A stretch of DNA of 64,000 bases from Hyphomicrobium_A sp963726795 (GTDB lineage: Bacteria > Pseudomonadota > Alphaproteobacteria > Rhizobiales > Hyphomicrobiaceae). The number at the start of each line of letters is the position of its first letter. Position 1 is the stretch's first letter. Position numbers and translations under genes: made by a program. The stretch is from NCBI GenBank assembly GCA_963726795.1, contig CAVSDD010000004.1, positions 930,001 through 994,000 on the forward strand, written 5' to 3'. The notes beneath the pieces were generated by a model. That model worked only from the letters and a program-made list of their open reading frames with translations. It ran no database searches and was not told the DNA's origin. Positions 34,620-44,585 of this stretch are shown here, piece after piece.

Positions 34620-36902
34620 TCAGTGCCGCTTGCGCCATTGGCGCTGTCGCGGCCCTTGTCTGACGGGCGTCCCCCGCATGGAAGCCGCGCCTTTCTTCCC
34701 CTCGCTCAGCATCTCAAAACGCAGCGCCCCGGCCGAAGGAATGGCCTCCACCAGCCGCACTTCCACCGTGTCGCCCAGGCTGAAGGTCTCGCCCGTACGC
34801 TTGCCGACGAGCGCGTGCAGGGTCTCCATGTGTTGGTAAAAATCTCCCTGCATGGAGGAAACGGGCACGAACCCGTCCGCGCCGGTATCTGCCAGGCGCA
34901 CGAACAGTCCCGAGCGCGCGACGCCGGCGATGCGTCCTTTGAACGTTGCGCCGACACGGTCGGCGAGATGCGCCGCGATAAGCCGGTCGGCGGTCTCGCG
35001 CTCCGCCGCCATGGCGCGACGTTCCGCCTCCGAAATCGCGCGCGCGATGTTGGGCAGGCGCGGGATCTCGAAATCCTCAAGCCCGTCGTCGCCGAGCCGC
35101 AAGCCGCGGATCAGCGCGCGGTGGACGATGAGATCGGCGTAGCGCCGGATGGGCGAGGTGAAATGCGCATAGCGGCGCAGGTTCAACCCGAAGTGCCCGA
35201 TGTTCTCGACGCTGTACTCGGCCTGGCTCTGGCTGCGCAGCACGACTTCGTTGACGAGATCGGCGATGGGAGTCGACTTGGCGCGCTGCAGGATGCCGTT
35301 GAAGTGCTCGGGCTTGAGCGTGTTCTGCGGCGCGAGCTTGATCTCGAGCGAGGTCAGGAACTCGCGCAGGTTCTGCAGCTTCTCTTTAGACGGCTGATCG
35401 TGCGTGCGATAGACGAGGGGTGCGCGCTCGAGCGCCTCCGCGGCCGCGACGTTGGCCTGGATCATGAACTCTTCGATCAGCCGGTTGGCGGCAAGGCGCT
35501 CAGGGGTCACGATGCGCGCGACGCGGCCCTGCTCGTCGAGGACGATCTTGCGCTCGGGCAAATCGAGATCGAGCGGCTGGCGGCGGTCGCGCGCCGCAGC
35601 CATCACGGCATAGGCGGCCCACAACGGCCGCAACACGTTGTCCATCAGCGGCGCGCACTTGTCCGACGGCTTGCCGTCGATCGCCGCCTGCGCCTCCTGG
35701 TAGGAGAGCTTGGCGGCTGAGCGCATGACCGCACGCATGAACGTGTGGCTCTTCTTGTTCCCCTGCCGGTCGATCACCATGCGCACGGCGAGGCATGGGC
35801 GATCCTCGCCTTCGCGCAGCGAACACAGGTCGTTGGAGATCTTCTCGGGCAGCATCGGCACGACGCGGTCGGGGAAATAAACCGAGTTGCCGCGCACCTG
35901 CGCCTCGCGATCGAGCTTGGAACCCGGGCGCACGTAGTGGGCGACGTCGGCGATCGCCACCAGCACGATGAAGCCGCCGGCATTTCCCGGATGGGTGTCG
36001 GGCTCGGCAAAGACGGCATCGTCGTGGTCGCGCGCGTCGGGCGGATCGATGGTGATGAGCGGGGTCTCGCGCAGGTCGGTGCGGCCAGCGAGCGTCGGCG
36101 GCGTCAGATGCCGGGTCTCGGCGATGACGCTTTCGGGAAAGTCGTCGGGGATGCCGTGCGCGTGCACGGCGATGAGGCTGATCTGGCGCTGGTCATCCGG
36201 GTTGCCGAGCGATTCCAGAACGCGCGCCTGGGGAACGTGAAAGCGGCCCTTGCGCGCGAGATCGAAGCGGACGAGATCGCCGTCCTTGGCCTCGCCCTCG
36301 TCGCCCTTCTGGATCGACCAGGAGCGCAGCTGCTTGCGGTCGATGGGCTCGATCGTGCCGCCGCCCTTGCGGATCGCGCGGTAGATGCCGATCAGGCGAC
36401 GCTTCTCGCGCGGGAGGCGTTTGATCGGTGCAGCCTCGAAGCGGTAGCCGCCGACATCGGGCGCGTCGAGCTCGGTGATGCGGGCAAGCACGCGGTCGCC
36501 GATTGCGATTTCGGCCTCGACGTCGGCACCGGGACCGCGACCCTGGCGCGCGGGAATGAGGACCAGCGGACGGTCGCCTTCGGCGCCGTCCCAGACGGCC
36601 GGTTTGGCGATCAGGTCGCCGCCGTCGTCGCGCCCGGTGATCTCGAGCACGGTGACGGCCTGCATGGAACCCTTCTTGCGCAGGTTCTTGCGGTCTGCTG
36701 CAAGCGTGCCCTCATCGCGCATGGCCGCGAGCGTGCGGTTGAGATCGATGCGCTCCGCGCCGCGCACGCCGAAGGCCTGCGCGATCTCGCGCTTGCCCAC
36801 TTTGCCCTGGGCGGTTTTCATGAATTCGAGGATTTCGTGCTTGTCGGGCAGGCCGGTACGCTTTGGCGCCTTTGCCTTATCGCCCCTCGGTCTGCGCGCC
36901 AT
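34620..36902 (-). CDS. rnr: Ribonuclease R
   Basis: RNase R (760 aa) is a 3'-5' exoribonuclease that degrades structured RNA. An N-terminal winged-helix part (ILEFMKTAQGKVGKREIAQAF) leads into cold-shock-like domains. The RNB catalytic centre ITIDPPDARDHDDAVFAE carries the metal-binding Asp residues. HFTSPIRRYADLIVHRAL is the second RNB block. A C-terminal S1 domain (FKGRIAGVARSGLFVRL) and a short basic tail (RQGPRQRQWRKRH) end the protein. It is uninterrupted, in contrast to topA 38 bases upstream with which it is probably co-transcribed. Confidence 0.96.
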   Translation of the reverse strand: MARRPRGDKAKAPKRTGLPDKHEILEFMKTAQGKVGKREIAQAFGVRGAERIDLNRTLAAMRDEGTLAADRKNLRKKGSMQAVTVLEITGRDDGGDLIAKPAVWDGAEGDRPLVLIPARQGRGPGADVEAEIAIGDRVLARITELDAPDVGGYRFEAAPIKRLPREKRRLIGIYRAIRKGGGTIEPIDRKQLRSWSIQKGDEGEAKDGDLVRFDLARKGRFHVPQARVLESLGNPDDQRQISLIAVHAHGIPDDFPESVIAETRHLTPPTLAGRTDLRETPLITIDPPDARDHDDAVFAEPDTHPGNAGGFIVLVAIADVAHYVRPGSKLDREAQVRGNSVYFPDRVVPMLPEKISNDLCSLREGEDRPCLAVRMVIDRQGNKKSHTFMRAVMRSAAKLSYQEAQAAIDGKPSDKCAPLMDNVLRPLWAAYAVMAAARDRRQPLDLDLPERKIVLDEQGRVARIVTPERLAANRLIEEFMIQANVAAAEALERAPLVYRTHDQPSKEKLQNLREFLTSLEIKLAPQNTLKPEHFNGILQRAKSTPIADLVNEVVLRSQSQAEYSVENIGHFGLNLRRYAHFTSPIRRYADLIVHRALIRGLRLGDDGLEDFEIPRLPNIARAISEAERRAMAAERETADRLIAAHLADRVGATFKGRIAGVARSGLFVRLADTGADGFVPVSSMQGDFYQHMETLHALVGKRTGETFSLGDTVEVRLVEAIPSAGALRFEMLSEGKKGAASMRGTPVRQGPRQRQWRKRH

Positions 36903-36940
36903 GTCAGCGGGCCCAGCAACGGTTCATGCGTGGCTCAAGT

Positions 36941-39710
36941 CTATGCGTCGGCCGTCTGCGGCTTGGCTTTGCGCGGCTTGGCTGCGCCCTTTGTCTTGGC
37001 GGGAGCTTTGGCCTTCAGGTCCTTGGCCTTGCCCGTGTCCTTGGAAGCATCCTTGCCGCCCGCTTCCTTCGCCGTCTTTTCCTTGGCGGCCTTCGGAGCC
37101 TTCGATTTGGCAGCGGCCTTGCGTGCCGGCTTCTTGCCGCCGCCCTTGGCTTCGCGCGCTTTGATCAGCTCGATCGCCTCATCGAGCGTGAGCGTCGCGG
37201 GATCGCGTCCGTTGGGAATGGTGGCATTGATCTTGTCGTGCTTCACGTATGGGCCGTAGCGCCCCGACAGAACCTCGATCTTGCCGCCGCCGCCGGGATG
37301 CTCGCCGAAATCCTTCAACACGGTCGGCTTGGCACGCTGGAACCGGCTCTTGGCGCCGGACGCCTTCTCGGCGATCAGCGCAACGGCTCGGTTGAGGCCG
37401 ACGCTGAACACCTCCTCCACGCTCTCGAGGTTGGCGTACATGCCATCGTGCAGAATGAACGGGCCGTAGCGGCCGATGCCGGCCACGATCGGGTTGCCCG
37501 TCTCGGGATGCAGGCCGACCGGGCGCGGCAGAGACAACAGCTTGAGCGCATGCTCGAGGTCGACGGACGATACTTCGACGCCCTTGGGAATGCTCGCGCG
37601 CTTGGGCTTCTCGTCCTCGGAGCCCTCGCCCAGCTGCAGGTAGGGACCAAAGCGCCCCGTCCGCAGCGTCACGGCGAGGCCTGATCTCGGGATCCACGCC
37701 CAGCGGCTTGCCGTCGGGGGTCGAGGCCTGCGCATCGCCGGTGCCGGCGTCGGCGAGCTGGCGCGTATAACGGCACTCGGGGTAGTTGCCGCAGCCGATG
37801 AAGGCGCCGTACTTGCCGGAAATCTTCAAGCTGAGCCGGCCGACGTTGCACGCAGGGCAGGTGCGCGGGTCCGCGCCGTCCTCGCGCGCGGGGAAGATGT
37901 GCGGGCCCAATATCTCGTTCAGCGCTTCGAGCACATCGCCGACGCGCAAATCCTTGATCTCGTCGACGGCGCCTGTGAACTCGCGCCAGAAATCGCGCAG
38001 CACGTCCTTCCAGGCGAGCTTGCCGTCGGAGATGAGGTCGAGCTTCTCCTCAAGGTCGGCGGTGAAATCGTATTCGACGTAGCGCTTGAAGAAGCCTTCG
38101 AGGAAGGCGATGACGAGCCGGCCTTTGTCCTCGGGGATGAGGCGCTTCTTGTCGATGCGGACGTAGTCGCGCTCCTGCAGTACCGCGAGCGTCGAAGCGT
38201 AGGTCGAGGGGCGGCCGATGCCGAGCTCTTCCATCTTCTTGACGAGCGTCGCCTCCGAATAGCGGGGCGGCGGCTGCGTGAAGTGCTGCTCGGCCTCGAT
38301 TGAACGGTCGGTGACACGATCGCCCTGGTTGAGCGGCGGCAGGCGGCGAGTATCGTCGTCTTCCGCGACCGCATCGTCCTTGCCTTTGTTGGCGTGCAGG
38401 CGCTCGTCGCGGCCCTCCTCGTAGACCTTGAGGAAGCCGTCGAATTGAATGACGGAGCCGGTCGCGCGCAGCGTGTAGACCTTGCCGTTGCGCCCCTTGA
38501 CCTCGATGTCGGCGGTCGTCTGCTCGACTTCCGCCGAGGCCATCTGGCTCGCGACCGCGCGCTTCCAGACGAGCTCGTAGAGGCGGGCCTGATCCTTCTC
38601 GAGGTACTTCGCGACATCGGCCGGCTTGCGCGCCACGTCGGTCGGGCGGATCGCCTCGTGCGCTTCCTGGGCGTTCTTGGCCTTGGTCTTGTACTCGCGG
38701 ATGAACGGCGCGACGTAGCGCTTGCCGTAGTTCCGTTCGACCGCGCCGCGGATGGACGCGATGGCCTCGGCCACGATCGTCACGCCGTCGGTTCGCATAT
38801 AGGTGATGAGACCGACGGTCTCGCCGCCGATGTCGACGCCTTCATACAGGCGCTGGGCGACCTGCATGGTCTGCTTGGCCGAGAAGCCGAGCTTGCGCGA
38901 AGCGTCCATCTGCAAGGTGGACGTGGCGAACGGCGCGTACGGATTGCGCTTCACCGCCTTCTTCTCGACCGAGACGATACGGAATTCGCCCTTCTCGATG
39001 GCCGCCTTGATGGCGTTGGCTTCGTCGCCGGTCTTGATGTCGAGCTTCTTGAGCGTCGTGCCGTCGATGGCGTTGAGGCGCGCGGGGAATTCATCGCCGC
39101 CGGCGTTCGCAAGCTGGGCCTCGATCGTCCAATACTCGTCGGTCCTGAAGGCCTCGATCTCGGATTCCCGGTCGCAGACGAGGCGGAGTGCCACCGACTG
39201 TACGCGTCCGGCCGAGCGGGCGCCCGGCAGCTTGCGCCACAGCACCGGCGACAGCGTGAAGCCGACGAGATAGTCCAGCGCGCGGCGCGCCAGATAGGCG
39301 GAGACGAGCGGGGTATCGATCTCGCGCGGCGCGCTCATGGCGGCGAGGATCGCCTGCTTGGTTACCGCGTTGAAAGCAACGCGCTCGACCAGGGTGTCCT
39401 TCTTGAGGGCCTTCCTCTGCTCGAGGATCTGCAGGATGTGCCAGGAGATGGCCTCGCCCTCGCGATCGGGGTCCGTGGCCAGGATCAGCTTGTCCGCCTT
39501 TTTGACGGCGTCCGTGATTTCTTTCATTATTTTCTGGGACTTAGGGTCGACGTCCCAGTGCATCTCGAAGTCCTTGTCCGGCTCGACCGACCCATTCTTG
39601 GAGGGCAGATCGCGCACGTGGCCGAACGACGGGATGACCTTGTAGTTGCTGCCCAGGTACTTGTTGATGGTCTTGGCTTTGGCAGCCGATTCGACGATTA
39701 CGACGTTCAT
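36941..39710 (-). CDS. topA: DNA topoisomerase I, one frame break
   Basis: Topoisomerase I relaxes negative supercoils and is essential. The Toprim domain opens MNVVIVESAAKAKTINKYLG with the acidic DPDREGE; the catalytic Tyr304 is in LITYMRTDG; a C4 zinc ribbon (CPACNVGRLSLKISGKYGAFIGCGNYPEC) follows. The frame breaks near 37678. An extra base on the minus strand (ATC-A-GGC) cuts off GLAVTLRTGRFGPYLQLG and three further Toprim-C repeats (RYGPFILHDG, RYGPYVKHDK). Removing it yields about 922 aa ending in a Lys/Ala-rich tail. The ATG at 39710 is the family start. The order dprA-topA-rnr is typical. Confidence 0.92.
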
Positions 39711-39876
39711 TTCTGACTTTCAGGATGAATGCGCTGGGTCCGGGGCTTGCGAAATTACGCGGCTTTGTGTCCGCCAATGGCCCGGCCGGGTCCGCTCGGC
39801 GGGGAACATGGGAGAGGAATGGGGCGGTGTCAAACCGGCTCGGGGTCGCTCCAGCGTTGAACGATGCCCCATGTTG

Positions 39877-39889
39877 CTATCTAAGATAG
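39877..39889. promoter_or_regulatory. Palindrome CTATCT-A-AGATAG, candidate operator
   Basis: A perfect 6+1+6 palindrome sits in an AT-rich island (39870-39935) between the divergent topA and the small ORF at 39947. It could be an operator for either gene. No regulator is identified. Confidence 0.35.
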
Positions 39890-39946
39890 TAAATGATATT
39901 CAGCACCCCATAGGGTTGCAATTCATAGTTCCGAGGCTCCGAAGCG

Positions 39947-40147
39947 ATGATTGCTGGGCCAGAAGACCCCAATGGCAGCACCGGATCGCATCCGGGCCGA
40001 ACCAAAAGCGAAACGCTCAGCTATGTCACCGACATTATCGAGGAGCTGAAGCGCCTGGCGGATAAGTCGGGGTATCGCACACTGGGGGCGATCCTGGCGG
40101 CGGCGTTGGCAGAGGCGCGCCTGCAGAGCGAAGAGAGCGAGCGCTAG
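39947..40147 (+). CDS. Small conserved-looking hypothetical protein, 66 aa
   Basis: The predicted product has a polar N-terminus (MIAGPEDPNGSTGSHPGRTKSETL), then an amphipathic helical part, SYVTDIIEELKRLADKSGY followed by RTLGAILAAALAEARLQSEE. I recall similar short helical proteins in Rhizobiales, but cannot name a family. The ribosome site is weak. It is divergent from topA, and an AT-rich stretch with a palindrome lies upstream. It ends just before dprA, which runs in the opposite direction. The helix character and codon position GC suggest it is real. Confidence 0.6.
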   Translation: MIAGPEDPNGSTGSHPGRTKSETLSYVTDIIEELKRLADKSGYRTLGAILAAALAEARLQSEESER

Positions 40148-40197
40148 CGGCCTTGCTGCCTACGGCGCGCGCGCTCGCCTATACGGCCAGTTCCCGC

Positions 40198-41368
40198 CTA
40201 CACGGCCAGGGAGACGAGGCCGTTGCCGTGTCGCGAAATGCGCCCGGCCAGCGACAACTCGATGAGCGCGATCTGCACCGAGCGGATGGCAAGGCCCGTC
40301 GCCCGCACCAGGCTGTCGACGTCGACGGGCGCCGGTCCAAGCGCGACGAGCACGCGGTCGAGGTCGGTTGATGACAGCGATAGGGGTGTCAGCGGCGGCG
40401 CGGTGGGCTTCTCGGCGTGCGGCTCCTCGGCGTACGGCATCGCGGCCGGCCGCGATGTCATCGGTGCGAGGGCGGAGATGAGATCGTCGGCGTCGGTAAC
40501 GAGCGTCGCTCCCGACTTTAACAGCTTGTTGGTTCCTTCGGCGCGCGGGTCGAGCGGATGGCCCGGCACGGCGAACACCTCACGGCCCTGCTCGGCGGCA
40601 TAGCGCGCGGTGACGAGCGTGCCGGAGCGGCGCGCCGCCTCGATGATCAAGACGCCGAGCGAGATCCCCGAGATGATGCGGTTGCGCCGGGGAAAGTCCT
40701 TGCCGCGTGGCGTGAAGCCGATCGGCATTTCGGTGAGGAGGCAGCCGCGCTCCGCAATCCTGTGATGCAACGTCTCGTTCTCGGGGGGATAGATATTGTC
40801 GATGCCGCCGGCCAGCACCGCGATCGTGCCGTGCTCGAGAGCGGCCTCGTGCGCGACGCCGTCGATACCTCGCGCCAGCCCCGAGGCGACGACGTAGCCG
40901 GCGCGGCCGAGCTCGATTGAGAAGTGGCGCGCTAGTTTTGCTCCGGCGGCCGAACATTGCCGCGAGCCGACGACGGCGACGGCGGCCCTGTCAAACAGCC
41001 CCCGATCACCCTTGGCATAGAGCAGCGGTGGCGCGCCATCGACGGCGGCCAGCGCTGCCGGATAGCCGGGCTCGATCATGAATAGAAGAGTGGCGCCGGC
41101 CTTGTCCGGCTCGTTCCATCTCGGCTTCGGCGTCCTCGCGCGGACATAGCCGTATGGCGCGCCCGCCGCGCCGCGATAATTCCGGCACCGCCGCCAGCGC
41201 CGCCTGCGCGCTCCCGCAATGGCCGATCAGGTCGCGGAACGTAACCGGCCCGATGTTCTCAGAGCGTATGAGGCGCAGGCATGCGAGCCGCTCCTCGTGC
41301 GTGAGTTTCGCGCCGGAAGGAGCGGCGGCGAGCGCAAACTCGGCTTGCTGCGGATCAGGCTTGGGCAC
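40198..41368 (-). CDS. dprA: DNA-processing protein DprA, one frame break
   Basis: DprA loads RecA on incoming single-stranded DNA during transformation. The N-terminal helical part (LTHEERLACLRLIRSENIGPVTFRDLIGHCG) runs from 41368 to about 41110. There an extra G (GCC-G-GAC) shifts the frame; correcting it gives MERADKAGATLLFMIEPGYPAAL and continues into the Rossmann core AVVGSRQCSAAG, ASGLARGIDGVAHEAAL, GIDNIYPPEN, GISLGVLIIEAARRSGTL. The C-terminal winged helix ends the 389-residue product. The gene overlaps plsY by 14 bases. Confidence 0.9.
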
Positions 41369-42059
41369 CGATCTTGGGCTCCTCCCCCGCCGCGAGCCGC
41401 CGGATGTTGGCGCGGTGCTTGTAGATCAGCAGCGCCGACAGGATCGCGGTGAGCGCCGCGGTCGGCGTGTCGCCCATCGCCCACAGTCCGACCGGCACGA
41501 CCAGCGATGCAACGAGTGCCGAGAGCGAGGAGTAGCGCGTCAGCATCGCCACCAGCAGCCAGACGAGACAGAACGCGACGCCGGCTTGCCAGTCGAGCCC
41601 GAGCAGGACACCGATGTAGGTCGCGACGCCCTTGCCGCCTCTAAAGCCGAGCCAGACCGGATAGAGGTGGCCGAGAAATGCGCCGAGGCCAGCCAGCAAA
41701 GCCGCGTCGATGGCGAGGCCCGCGTAGTTGGCGCCGATGTAGCGCGCGATGACAACCGCCGCGACGCCCTTTGCCGCATCGAGCAGCAGCGTCAGCGCCG
41801 CGAGGCCCTTGTGCCCCGTGCGCAGCACGTTGGTCGCGCCAATGTTGCCCGAGCCGATCGCACGTACGTCGCCGAGACCCGCTGCGCGCGTCAGCAGAAA
41901 ACCGAACGGAATGGAGCCGAGGAGATAGCCGATGCCGAGAAAGAGCGCCCACCACAGCGCCCAGTCCGAGGATGGTGCGCGCTCGTAGAGCACGATGGGC
42001 GCGGCGTCGCCGGCTCCGACAAGCCCTCCGACCAATCCGAAGAGCAGCACGTGGGTCAT
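41355..42059 (-). CDS. plsY: Acyl-phosphate:glycerol-3-phosphate acyltransferase
   Basis: PlsY (234 aa if started at 42059) makes lysophosphatidic acid from acyl-phosphate and glycerol-3-phosphate at the inner membrane. The three conserved loops are present: GSIPFGFLLTR, AIGSGNIGATNVLR and WLGFRGGKGVATYIG. There are five to six membrane helices. The start is somewhat long for the family, which averages near 200 aa, so a start about 30 codons further in is possible. It overlaps dprA and lies downstream of pyrC' in the pyrimidine/phospholipid gene array. Confidence 0.93.
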   Translation of the reverse strand: MTHVLLFGLVGGLVGAGDAAPIVLYERAPSSDWALWWALFLGIGYLLGSIPFGFLLTRAAGLGDVRAIGSGNIGATNVLRTGHKGLAALTLLLDAAKGVAAVVIARYIGANYAGLAIDAALLAGLGAFLGHLYPVWLGFRGGKGVATYIGVLLGLDWQAGVAFCLVWLLVAMLTRYSSLSALVASLVVPVGLWAMGDTPTAALTAILSALLIYKHRANIRRLAAGEEPKIGAQA

Positions 42060-42155
42060 GACGCGAACATCGTGTTGAATATGTGGGTTAAGCCCTGTCC
42101 GCCGGCAGCGTACCGACGAAGCGGTCCGCGGGCAACCGATCTCCCAGGCGATGGA

Positions 42156-43503
42156 TCAGGCGCGCTCGGGGCTTGGGTACTGGTAGACGGTTTTGCCCGC
42201 CACGAGAGTGCGCAGCACACGGCCCTGCATCTTGCTCTCGTCGAACGGCGAGTTCTTCGATCGCGAGCGCAGGAGGTCCTTGTTCACGACCCAGGGCTCA
42301 CCTGGGTCGAACAGCACCATGTCGGCGATCGCTCCCTTGGTGAGGCGGCCCGAATGCAGCCCCAAGATCTTTGCCGGGTTGACGGTGAGCGCGCGCAAGC
42401 AGAACCGGCAGCGTCAGCTCGCCCGAGTGATAGAGGCGCAGCGCCGCCGGCAGCAGCGTCTCTAGCCCCACCGCGCCGTCGGTTGCTTCCGCGAAGGGGC
42501 GGCGCTTGTCGTCGGCGTCCTGGGGATCGTGGCTCGATACGATGATGTCGATGTCGCCGGCGGCGACCCCGCGGATCATCGCGACGCGATCCTCGTCGGC
42601 GCGCAGCGGCGGACGCATCTTGAAGAAGGTGCGGTAGGGGCCGATGTCGTTTTCGTTCAGCGTCAGGTGATTGATCGAGACGCCGCACGTCACGGGCAGC
42701 TTGCGCGTCTTGGCCGACCGGATCACCTCGAGGCTTTCCGCGCAGCTGATGGTGGCCGCGTGATAGCGCCCGCCGGTCATCTCGACGAGGCGCACGTCGC
42801 GCTCCAGCATGATCGTCTCGGAGGCCTTGGGGCTTCCCGGCAGCCCGAGACGCGCCGCGACCTCGCCCGAGTTCATCGCGGCGGTCTGTGAGAGATACGG
42901 GTCTTCCGTGTGGTGCACGATGAGCGCGCCGAAGTCCTTGCCGTAGAGCAGCACGTTGCGCATCACGCGCGTGTTGGCGACGGATGTCTTGCCGTTGGAG
43001 AAGGCGATCGCACCGGCCCGCTTTAGGAGGCCGATCTCGGTCATCTCCTCGCCTTTGAGGCCTTTGGTCATCGCCGCCATCGTGTGCACGTGCACGATCG
43101 CGTTGTCGCGCGCGCGCCGCTGGATGAAGTCGACGAGGGCCACCTGGTCGATCACCGGGTTGGTCTCGGGCATGACGACGATCGTGGTGACGCCGCCGGC
43201 GGCAGCCGCATGGCTCGCGGTCTTCAAGGTCTCGCGGTGCTCAAAGCCCGGCTCGCCGGTGAACACCTGCGCGTCGATCAAGCCCGGCGCCAGCACGTGC
43301 CCCTTGCAGTCGACGACCTCAGCACCGTCGGGGGCGTTGCGCCGCAGATGCGCGCCGATGTCGGTGATCTTGCCCTCGGACACGAGCACACCGCCCGGCT
43401 CGTCGCGATTGGATGCCGGATCGACGACGCGTGCATTGATGAAGGCGGTTGCGAGGGTCTGCTTGGCCTCGCCCGACCTTTTGGCTGTGACGGTTGTGCT
43501 CAT
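42156..43503 (-). CDS. pyrC: Dihydroorotase-like PyrC' (probable non-catalytic partner of PyrB), one frame break
   Basis: The product (about 448 aa) has the amidohydrolase fold, but the metal-binding HxH of active dihydroorotase (DxHxHxR) is replaced by Gln79, Phe81 and Gly83 in LIDAQVFTGEPG. It is therefore the pseudo-dihydroorotase that in many proteobacteria assembles with aspartate carbamoyltransferase. Downstream blocks GGVTTIVVMPETNPVID and VSSHDPQDADDKR are conserved. Near 42395 an extra base on the minus strand breaks the frame; removing it joins LPVLLRALTVNPAKILGL. Its ATG overlaps the pyrB stop (ATGA). A separate active PyrC should exist elsewhere. Confidence 0.88.
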
Positions 43504-44459
43504 CGCTTGGGCAGGTTCCGGGCTAGAGCCTCGAGCACGGCCATGCGCACCGCGACACCCATCTCCACCTGATCGCGGATGACGCTGCGCGTGTGATCCG
43601 CAACGGTGGAGGCAATTTCCACGCCGCGGTTCATCGGGCCCGGATGCATGACGACCGCGTCGGGCTTGGCGCGCGCCAGCTTTTCCTGGTCGAGACCGAA
43701 GAAGTGGAAATATTCCCGCGTCGACGGCACGTAGGAGCCTTCCATGCGCTCGCGCTGCAGGCGCAACATCATGACGACGTCCGCGCCGTCGAGGCACTTC
43801 CACATGTCGGTGAAGACTTCCGCGCCCAAACGTTCGGGGCGTGCCGGCAGCAGCGTCGAGGGCGCGGCGATGCGCACCCGCGCGCCGAGCGTATTCAGCA
43901 GCATGATGTTGGAGCGGGCGACACGGCTGTGCAGAATGTCGCCGCAGATGGCGACGACGAGCCCGGCGATGCGGCCCTTGGCGCGGCGGATCGTGAGGGC
44001 GTCGAGCAGGGCTTGCGTCGGGTGCTGGTGCGCGCCGTCGCCGGCGTTGATCACCGAGCAGTCGATTTTCTGCGACAACAGCTCGACCGCGCCCGCCGCA
44101 TGGTGGCGCACCACGATAATGTCGGGGCGCATGGCATTGAGCGTCATCGCCGTGTCGATCAGCGTCTCGCCCTTCTGCACCGAGGAGGTCGAAACGTTCA
44201 TGTTCATGACGTCGCCGCCGAGACGCTTGGCTGCCATCTCGAAGGAGCTTTGCGTGCGCGTCGAGGCTTCGAAGAAGAGATTGATCAGCGTGCGCGAGCG
44301 CAACACATCGCGCTTCTTGCCGGATTGGCGATTGGCGTCGGCGGCTTCATCCGCGAGATCAAGAAGGAAATTGATCTCAGGCACACCGAGCCCCTCAACC
44401 GTGAGGAGATGGCGGTGCGGAAAGTGGAGAGCCTCGACTTTGGCAACGGCACTGGTCAT
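43500..44459 (-). CDS. pyrB: Aspartate carbamoyltransferase catalytic subunit
   Basis: PyrB (319 aa) condenses carbamoyl phosphate with aspartate in pyrimidine synthesis. The carbamoyl-phosphate loop FFEASTRTQSSFE, NAGDGAHQHPTQALLD, and MHPGPMNRGVEI are all intact. The ATG at 44459 (MTSAVAKVEAL) was chosen; a start at 44513 would add 18 non-conserved residues. The C-terminus overlaps pyrC', with which it probably forms a dodecameric complex, as known for PyrB/PyrC' pairs. Confidence 0.95.
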   Translation of the reverse strand: MTSAVAKVEALHFPHRHLLTVEGLGVPEINFLLDLADEAADANRQSGKKRDVLRSRTLINLFFEASTRTQSSFEMAAKRLGGDVMNMNVSTSSVQKGETLIDTAMTLNAMRPDIIVVRHHAAGAVELLSQKIDCSVINAGDGAHQHPTQALLDALTIRRAKGRIAGLVVAICGDILHSRVARSNIMLLNTLGARVRIAAPSTLLPARPERLGAEVFTDMWKCLDGADVVMMLRLQRERMEGSYVPSTREYFHFFGLDQEKLARAKPDAVVMHPGPMNRGVEIASTVADHTRSVIRDQVEMGVAVRMAVLEALARNLPKR

Positions 44460-44585
44460 TAAAGGCGTTTCTATAGGGAGAGTCTCGCATGTGGGCAAGC
44501 TTGAGCTTGGCAAGTTAGACCTTCCCTCCCTTCATTAGTTGTTAGCCACCAGCGTCCCTTCAGCAAAATCGGGCTAAACAGGCGC

